Below, piece by piece: positions 45,639 through 50,914 of a stretch of 50,914 bases of DNA; the stretch's first letter is position 1, and each line of letters starts with the position of its first letter. This DNA comes from Spirochaetales bacterium. Its GTDB lineage: Bacteria; Spirochaetota; Spirochaetia; SZUA-6; JAFGRV01. The notes beneath the pieces were generated by a model that made no database searches, was not told where the DNA came from, and worked only from the letters and a program-made list of their open reading frames with translations. Location: positions 1-50,914 of the forward strand of contig JAFGWI010000133.1 in NCBI GenBank assembly GCA_016937215.1, given 5' to 3'. The position numbers and the translations under genes are program-made.

Positions 45639-47845
45639 AAGGGCATCTTTTCCGAAAGGTCACTGTCTTTATCATAAACAAGGGCCTTCCATTGTTCATC
45701 ATCAAGCCTCTGGGTAGCGGGTTGTATAAACTCGTAGTAGCTGTAGCCGTAACCTGTGGCAATACGCTTGCCGCCATCACCATTGTTCAGGGCCACATAA
45801 AGGCGGACAGGTCGGCCGGTGGCCACCTCGCGAACCTCCTTGCTGGAGGGGTTGGTAAAAACATCGGCAATCAGGGCCTTTTGAAGCTCCGATTCTTCAA
45901 GATATACACTGTAGACCTGTTTCACAGGCTGCACCACCGAGGATAGTTTATCAGGAATTGCTGTCATTTGCTGGTTCAACTCATCACCAATAGGCAAGTC
46001 CCGTACTTCCTTTTCCACCACCTGGACAGTCAGGTTCAAAACCTCATTAAAATCAACAATTTTTTCCCTGAATACCGGCAGCATGAGCTCAAATTTTTCG
46101 AGCAAATTGTAAAGAAAAATCAGGGAATTCTGAAGTTGGTAGAAAAAGTTAATATTTGCTTCAATGTATTGAACAGGAAGATCGGGCTTTTCAATACGAA
46201 AACTTGGCTCCCGGGGAAAACCACCGGCTTCAGCGCCATATTGCTTGACGTATAAAAGAGTGTCGTGTCGCAGCTCTGTCCAGGCGCCCAAGGAAGCTAC
46301 CAGGGCTTTTCTGTCCCATTTGTTAGTGTAGGTGTAGTAAAAATTTTCAGACTGATCAAACTGGGTGATGGAACGCACTATATCCAGATAGCTATTGTAG
46401 AAATTGCTTTGCCAGAAATCCTTTCTGAGAGTGCTCAACATTTCATTTGTTTTTACCAGTTGTTCAACCACCATGTCCGAGGCGCCATGATAATTTGGAA
46501 GCAGCGTGAAAGCTTCCTTATTGCCAAAAGCCGCCATAATATCAACACCAGAAACATTCCGGTCTGCATCAATTTCCGGCGCGGTCACCAGGGAATGGAT
46601 AAAGCTGTCCAGAGTGAAGCTCTGGCTGAACAAACGTAAACCTGGTGTTTCCAGGGAAGCCTTTTTGGTTAAGAGATCATAAATCGGGTTATAATTACCG
46701 ACTTCTTGCTCTTTGGCAGACAGAAGGTTGTTCATAAAATCCTGGGCTAATTGTTCATCCTCAAAGAAGCTGTTGATCTGGGATTTGGAAAGCCCCATTT
46801 TACCGAGATCGTGAAGGTTCACATTCTCTGATGCGCCGATCAGGTATGAAATCGGATCAAATAAATCCTCCCACAATGTCCATAATTCTTTATTGTTTTT
46901 GACCAGATCATAGAGCAACAGGGATTCCCTGATTCTGGATTTACGCAAATCCTCTTTTCGATAATCAAAATTCCGGTTGCCGAACCACATCATGGTCCTG
47001 AAATAGGCCTGGAGATACTGGTTCTTTGTGTAATGCCCCCGGGGTTTGAACAATGAATAATCGCAGTAATTACCGAACAAAGGCGCATTGTCTGTAATCT
47101 TCTTAGCCCCCATGATATTATTCAATTCCTTTTGCTCGATGCTGGAGCAGAAAGAAATAATAACCTGAATTTGATGCTGCGAAAGAGCTTCAGGCTCCTC
47201 AAATCTGGCCCCGTATTTCTCAAGGGGAGGCGCCATTTTTAATAAAGCTTCAGCAATTCTGAAATAATGAATCAGAAACTCGGCGCTTTCAGCAGCCTTG
47301 ACCGGGTATTGCTCTATGATTTCCCGGGTTTCAAGGGCTTTAAGCATCTTACTCACAAAATCCATGAGCCGCTGTGATAATACCTGGATTTCGATTTCCT
47401 GCAGCATATTATCAAAAAGAAGGTGATACACATGGATAAAGAGATCCGTTGTATAAAAGGCTGAATGAATTTCAGACTGATGGCTGTAAAGGGATAGGAA
47501 ATCATCGGGATAATTCGTAGAAAGCCGGTATTCATCAGATTTAACCAATTCAGCGGCAAGATGGTGTTTTTTCAAAGTTTCAAGGAGCTCTTCAGGTATA
47601 TCCTTGTATCCATTAAAGCCATGGAATTCTTTTTCCTGTTTTTGCTTTGAATAATAATATTTCAAGCGGAGTAGTTCCTTTTTGGTCTTTCCAAGACCAG
47701 TTACATCAGCGCCCCATAGCAGGCCTTTTTTTCCATTATATTCGCTTTTGTAAAAATAATTGATGTCCCCCTTAAATTCAAATAGGTCATCATCATATTC
47801 ATTATTCTCCATGTTTATTTTTTCAAATACAGGCACCAGAGCCAT
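45611..47845 (-). CDS. DUF3160-family protein without evident signal peptide
   Basis: 744 residues. The family motifs are clear: FYTTDLFIHVYHLLFDNML near residue 135, and RGHYTKNQYLQAYFRTMMWFGNR near residue 268, followed by YLIGASENVNLHDLG and the C-terminal GGKRIATGYGYSYYEF. DUF3160 proteins are usually exported, often as lipoproteins. Here the frame is closed upstream by a TAA 8 codons before the ATG and no signal peptide is present, so the N terminus may be lost, or the protein is secreted differently. No ribosome binding site precedes the ATG. It is divergent from the dockerin nuclease gene and precedes the small lipoprotein frame. Function of the family is unknown. Confidence 0.8.
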   Translation of the reverse strand: MALVPVFEKINMENNEYDDDLFEFKGDINYFYKSEYNGKKGLLWGADVTGLGKTKKELLRLKYYYSKQKQEKEFHGFNGYKDIPEELLETLKKHHLAAELVKSDEYRLSTNYPDDFLSLYSHQSEIHSAFYTTDLFIHVYHLLFDNMLQEIEIQVLSQRLMDFVSKMLKALETREIIEQYPVKAAESAEFLIHYFRIAEALLKMAPPLEKYGARFEEPEALSQHQIQVIISFCSSIEQKELNNIMGAKKITDNAPLFGNYCDYSLFKPRGHYTKNQYLQAYFRTMMWFGNRNFDYRKEDLRKSRIRESLLLYDLVKNNKELWTLWEDLFDPISYLIGASENVNLHDLGKMGLSKSQINSFFEDEQLAQDFMNNLLSAKEQEVGNYNPIYDLLTKKASLETPGLRLFSQSFTLDSFIHSLVTAPEIDADRNVSGVDIMAAFGNKEAFTLLPNYHGASDMVVEQLVKTNEMLSTLRKDFWQSNFYNSYLDIVRSITQFDQSENFYYTYTNKWDRKALVASLGAWTELRHDTLLYVKQYGAEAGGFPREPSFRIEKPDLPVQYIEANINFFYQLQNSLIFLYNLLEKFELMLPVFREKIVDFNEVLNLTVQVVEKEVRDLPIGDELNQQMTAIPDKLSSVVQPVKQVYSVYLEESELQKALIADVFTNPSSKEVREVATGRPVRLYVALNNGDGGKRIATGYGYSYYEFIQPATQRLDDEQWKALVYDKDSDLSEKMPLWEKEYLVP

Positions 47846-48001
47846 TATAAAGGTTTTTCCGATTTTTTAAAGTCTTTTTTAAATCAATCCATTAAAATTG
47901 AAGCTGCAATATTAATTTTATAGCATCTTAGTCGAATTCTTACCTGATTTTCACATTATAAAGTCTATTCTGATTCCATTAAATATTTATACGGAGGTAT
48001 T

Positions 48002-50485
48002 ATGAAAAAGTATCGATTTGTGTCACTTCTCTTGTTTGTGCTATTGTCTGTTGTAAGCGGGAATCTTTTTTCTCAGCTTTATTTTTCCGAGTACATCGAA
48101 GGTTCCAGTTACAATAAGGCCCTGGAAATATATAACCCAGGGCCGGAAGATATTGATTTATCGGCCGACCTTTATTCAATCGAATTGTATTATAACGGTA
48201 ATACCAGTCCCAATATGACAATTGCTCTCGGCGGAATTCTACTTTCAGGCGATGTCTTTGTCGTGGCGGCAAGCAATGTCAATGGCGTTAATTTTCCCCT
48301 GGACCAGGTGGATCTTTTTTACGGCACATCCTGGTTTAACGGTGATGATGCTATCATCTTGCTGCGAGAGGGAGTGGTGGTCGATTCCATTGGCCAGATC
48401 GGCCATGATCCTGGCAGTCAATGGGGAAGCGGAGATATTTCAACCCAGGACAATACATTACGCAGGCTTGGTCCTGTTACTCAGGGTGATGTTGACCCCT
48501 ATGACAGTTTCGACCCTTCTCTGTCATGGGCTGGTTTTCCCAATGACAGTTTTGATAACTTGGGAAGCCATGGTGCGGTTGCGACCTCCACACCTGTGCT
48601 CACCCCTGAATCGACCCCTAGTCCAGCACCACAAACCATCGGCATTTATGACATCCAGGGACAGGGACACCAGTCACCCTATACCGGGCAAAGCGTTAGT
48701 ACCATTGGTGTGATTACCCTTGTGGATGATTCAGGATTTTATTTACAGGATGCCCTTGGTGACGGGGATAATAAAACCTCCGACGCTATCTATGTTTACA
48801 GTAATTCTGTCACCTATCAGATCGGTGATGAAGTACTGGTCCAGGGGAGCATCAGTGAATATGTTCCCGGCGGCAGTTCTACCGGCAACCTCTCCACCAC
48901 TGAATTTTACCGACCAGTGATCACGCTCTTATCTTCAGGTAATCCTCTTCCTGCTCCTGTTATAATCGGTATTAATGGCCGAATGCCACCCACAGAACTT
49001 ATTGACGATGATGGTTTAATGGTTTTTGATCCTGAAAATGAGGGTATTGATTTTTACGAAAGCATGGAAGCGATGATCGTTCAGGTTGAAGATGCCATGG
49101 CCCTAAGCCCTATAAACTCATATGATGAGGTTTTTGTGGTGGCCAATCAAGGGAGCCGGGCCACCAACATCAATTCCAGAAAGGGCATTACCATTACCCC
49201 CGGGGATTACAACCCCGAACGTGTCCAAATCCAGCTTAAGGAAAACCTTTTGCCCGGATTCAGGCCCCAGATCAACACTGGCGATCTTTTGGGCAATCCT
49301 CGGGGAGTCTTAAGCTATAACTTTGGCAATTACGAGATTCTAGCCGATCAGGGCTTTAGCCTTGACCCAGCCATGCTGGAAAAGGAAATGGCCGACTTTC
49401 AAGGCAATGCCCAAAGGCTTACCATTGCGACTTACAATGTTGAAAACCTTGATCCCAATGATGGCGATGGTGATAGCGACCTCGCTTCAGGCAAATTCAC
49501 TCAAATCGCGGGTCAAGTTGTCAATCATCTTTTATCCCCCGACATCATTGCCCTGCAGGAAATTCAGGATAATGACGGTGCTGTCGATTCAGGCGAGGTT
49601 GATGCAAGCCACACTTATGAAACACTGATCTCTGAAATTATTTCCGCTGGCGGGCCAGCTTACCTCTTTCTGGATTCCACTCCGGAAAATAATAAAGATG
49701 GCGGGCAACCAGGAGCCAATATCAGGGTCGGCTATCTTTATAACCCTGCCCGGGTTAACTTGGTCCCCGGCTCTGTCAAGAGAATCGGCGAGGAAGTGGC
49801 ATTTTTTGAAAGCCGGAAATCCCTGGCCGCTGCCTTTACCTTCAATGGCCACAGCCTTGTTTTGATCAACAATCATTTTGCGTCCAAGGGAGGCAGCACG
49901 CCCCTCTTTGGCCAGGTTCAACCCTATATAAACGGCAATCTCGAACAACGCGAGGCACAGGCCCAAGCTATCAACGATTATGTGGATAATCTCTTACTTT
50001 TAGATCCTGAAGCCAAGGTGGTTGTGTTGGGCGACCTGAATGAGTTTTCCTTTTATTCGCCCCTGGAAATCCTGAAGGGTGAAGACCAAATTCTTTTTGA
50101 CGCGATCACCTGCTTGCCGGTTTTGGAACAATTCTCCTATAATTTTCAAGGAAATGCCCAGGCTCTGGATCACATTCTGGTGACCAATAACCTGAGTGAT
50201 CTTTTACAAATCGATGCCCTGCACATAAATTCGGAATTCGCCTCACAGAGCTCTGATCACGACCCACTCATGCTTTCGCTTGAATTGCCCAAGGCCCCTG
50301 TTTATCAGCCTGGAGATGTAAATCACGATCATAAGGTAAATATTGTGGATGTCTTACTTCTTGCTAAATATTTATCGGGCCATGAAGTTTCCCCTTTTTA
50401 TATGGAACAATCTGATATGAACCAGGATAACAAGATTGATTTTAAAGATATTCTGAAAATACTCTGGTATGTTATAAGATATTAA
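48002..50485 (+). CDS. Secreted LTD/OB-fold/EEP nuclease with C-terminal dockerin
   Basis: 827 residues. GGAGG stands just before the ATG, and the signal peptide is MKKYRFVSLLLFVLLSVVSGNLFS. Domains: lamin-tail (LTD) about 25-150; a proline/threonine-rich linker; an OB-like domain about 215-330; an endonuclease/exonuclease/phosphatase domain about 470-755 with TYNVENLD, LQEIQD, NNHFASKG, GDLNEF and SDHDPL, so the catalytic set is complete as in ExeM/NucH extracellular DNases; then a type I dockerin (767-827) with the two calcium loops DVNHDHKVNIVD and DMNQDNKIDFKD. It probably degrades extracellular DNA for phosphate or biofilm turnover. The dockerin implies docking on a cohesin partner; a cohesin-like domain occurs in the giant protein of this window. 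Confidence 0.92.
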   Translation: MKKYRFVSLLLFVLLSVVSGNLFSQLYFSEYIEGSSYNKALEIYNPGPEDIDLSADLYSIELYYNGNTSPNMTIALGGILLSGDVFVVAASNVNGVNFPLDQVDLFYGTSWFNGDDAIILLREGVVVDSIGQIGHDPGSQWGSGDISTQDNTLRRLGPVTQGDVDPYDSFDPSLSWAGFPNDSFDNLGSHGAVATSTPVLTPESTPSPAPQTIGIYDIQGQGHQSPYTGQSVSTIGVITLVDDSGFYLQDALGDGDNKTSDAIYVYSNSVTYQIGDEVLVQGSISEYVPGGSSTGNLSTTEFYRPVITLLSSGNPLPAPVIIGINGRMPPTELIDDDGLMVFDPENEGIDFYESMEAMIVQVEDAMALSPINSYDEVFVVANQGSRATNINSRKGITITPGDYNPERVQIQLKENLLPGFRPQINTGDLLGNPRGVLSYNFGNYEILADQGFSLDPAMLEKEMADFQGNAQRLTIATYNVENLDPNDGDGDSDLASGKFTQIAGQVVNHLLSPDIIALQEIQDNDGAVDSGEVDASHTYETLISEIISAGGPAYLFLDSTPENNKDGGQPGANIRVGYLYNPARVNLVPGSVKRIGEEVAFFESRKSLAAAFTFNGHSLVLINNHFASKGGSTPLFGQVQPYINGNLEQREAQAQAINDYVDNLLLLDPEAKVVVLGDLNEFSFYSPLEILKGEDQILFDAITCLPVLEQFSYNFQGNAQALDHILVTNNLSDLLQIDALHINSEFASQSSDHDPLMLSLELPKAPVYQPGDVNHDHKVNIVDVLLLAKYLSGHEVSPFYMEQSDMNQDNKIDFKDILKILWYVIRY

Positions 50486-50513
50486 AAACGAATCACTTCA
50501 TTTTGAAAAAAGG

Positions 50514-50554
50514 GGCTGTCAGTCGTGATTTACTGGCAGCCTTTCTAATTTTTT
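50514..50554 (+). terminator. Terminator of the nuclease gene
   Basis: Arms GGCTGTCAGT / ACTGGCAGCC (one G-T pair) followed by TTTCTAATTTTTT, 29 bp after the stop codon. The stretch 50555-50758 holds no other feature I can support. Confidence 0.85.
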
Positions 50555-50758
50555 AATGATAAGATATCTAATAATATAAAAGCCTCAATTTCTTTTTAAT
50601 GGTTCAATCCGGTTCAGAGATAGTGAAAGCAAAACCTGTACCGCCACATTCATGAGGGAAGCAAAAAAATCAGCTCTTGAAAACCTGTCGGATAAATATA
50701 ATCTTCGATGATCTGATTTTTTGTATTTGTTTAGCTGATTTAATTTTATGCTTCTAAT

Positions 50759-50912
50759 GCGTTAGGGATAGGAGGCATGGCTGACAATTTTTTCAAAAAT
50801 TGTCAGCCAAAGCGTTTTTTACCGGATTTTTTTCCGGTAAAAAACCTTCGAAGCGATAGCGGAGTGCCGCATAGCCCGGCCTGAAAGCCCCCAGGCTTAT
50901 CAGGCAACGCCC
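50759..50912 (+). repeat. Structured dispersed repeat, copy D
   Basis: 154 bp, complete just before the window end. Hairpin 1 (50779-50808) has perfect arms GGCTGACAATTTTT / AAAAATTGTCAGCC. Hairpin 2 (50814-50845) has perfect arms GTTTTTTACCGGA / TCCGGTAAAAAAC. The frame blocks (GCGTTAGGG, CCAAAGCG, AGCCCGGCCTG, CAGGCAACGCCC) match copies A and B. Confidence 0.85.
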
Positions 50913-50914
50913 AG

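Noticed and set aside
27104..50912. The dispersed repeats as integron attC sites
   Set aside because: Ends contain GTTAGG and CAACGCC, but the polarity is wrong: attC runs from AAC to GTT, whereas these run from GTT to AAC. There are no cassette genes between them and no integrase.
1..50914. tRNA or rRNA genes
   Set aside because: No cloverleaf or rRNA-like stretch was recognised in any intergenic region.

Overview
This window reads as chromosomal DNA of a diderm bacterium of moderate GC content. Almost every start codon has a strong AGGAGG-type ribosome binding site, which argues against Bacteroidetes. There are several lipoproteins, a periplasmic alpha-2-macroglobulin/PBP1C pair, cohesin- and dockerin-type modules, and many structured intergenic repeats. 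A spirochaete or a neighbouring uncultured phylum would fit, but no rRNA, tRNA or ribosomal protein gene is present to settle it.

Left end (1-2570): an AT-rich palindromic element, a BrnT/BrnA toxin-antitoxin pair, a GC-rich block of nested inverted repeats, and an IS110-family insertion sequence. The IS has 17-bp inverted ends and a folded 268-nt leader that may be a bridge RNA.

Secretion/toxin locus (2571-25662, all on the minus strand, transcribed right to left): a lipoprotein, a giant secreted protein of about 5465 residues (cohesin-like domain, Ig-like domains, a seven-blade FG-GAP propeller, LamG-like, NHL/TolB-like, FN3 and PKD-like domains), an RHS/YD-repeat protein with a signal peptide and an AT-rich variable tip, and a small overlapping AT-rich lipoprotein gene that is the likely immunity gene. 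The giant gene and the RHS gene overlap or nearly touch. I read this as one polymorphic-toxin or surface-display operon.

Middle (25663-38550): a palindrome-rich intergenic region; a thioredoxin/glutaredoxin operon with a good sigma-70 promoter overlain by TATATCGT repeats; the A2M-pbpC operon for periplasmic defence and repair; an ArsR-type regulator; and a pyruvate-carboxyltransferase-like enzyme (isopropylmalate/homocitrate synthase superfamily) fused to a C-terminal Cache-like sensor domain.

Right part (38580-50914): a DesK/NarL-type two-component system upstream of a three-gene ABC-2 exporter, with a promoter and a candidate response-regulator palindrome between them; two lipoprotein genes, one of them apparently broken; a DUF3160 protein without an evident signal peptide; and a secreted LTD/OB/EEP nuclease ending in a dockerin. 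The dockerin may dock on the cohesin-like domain of the giant protein.

Four copies of a roughly 150-bp dispersed repeat lie in intergenic regions (27.1, 35.5, 45.3 and 50.8 kb). They keep the same fold although the stem sequences differ completely between copies. This compensatory variation is the most striking non-coding signal in the window.
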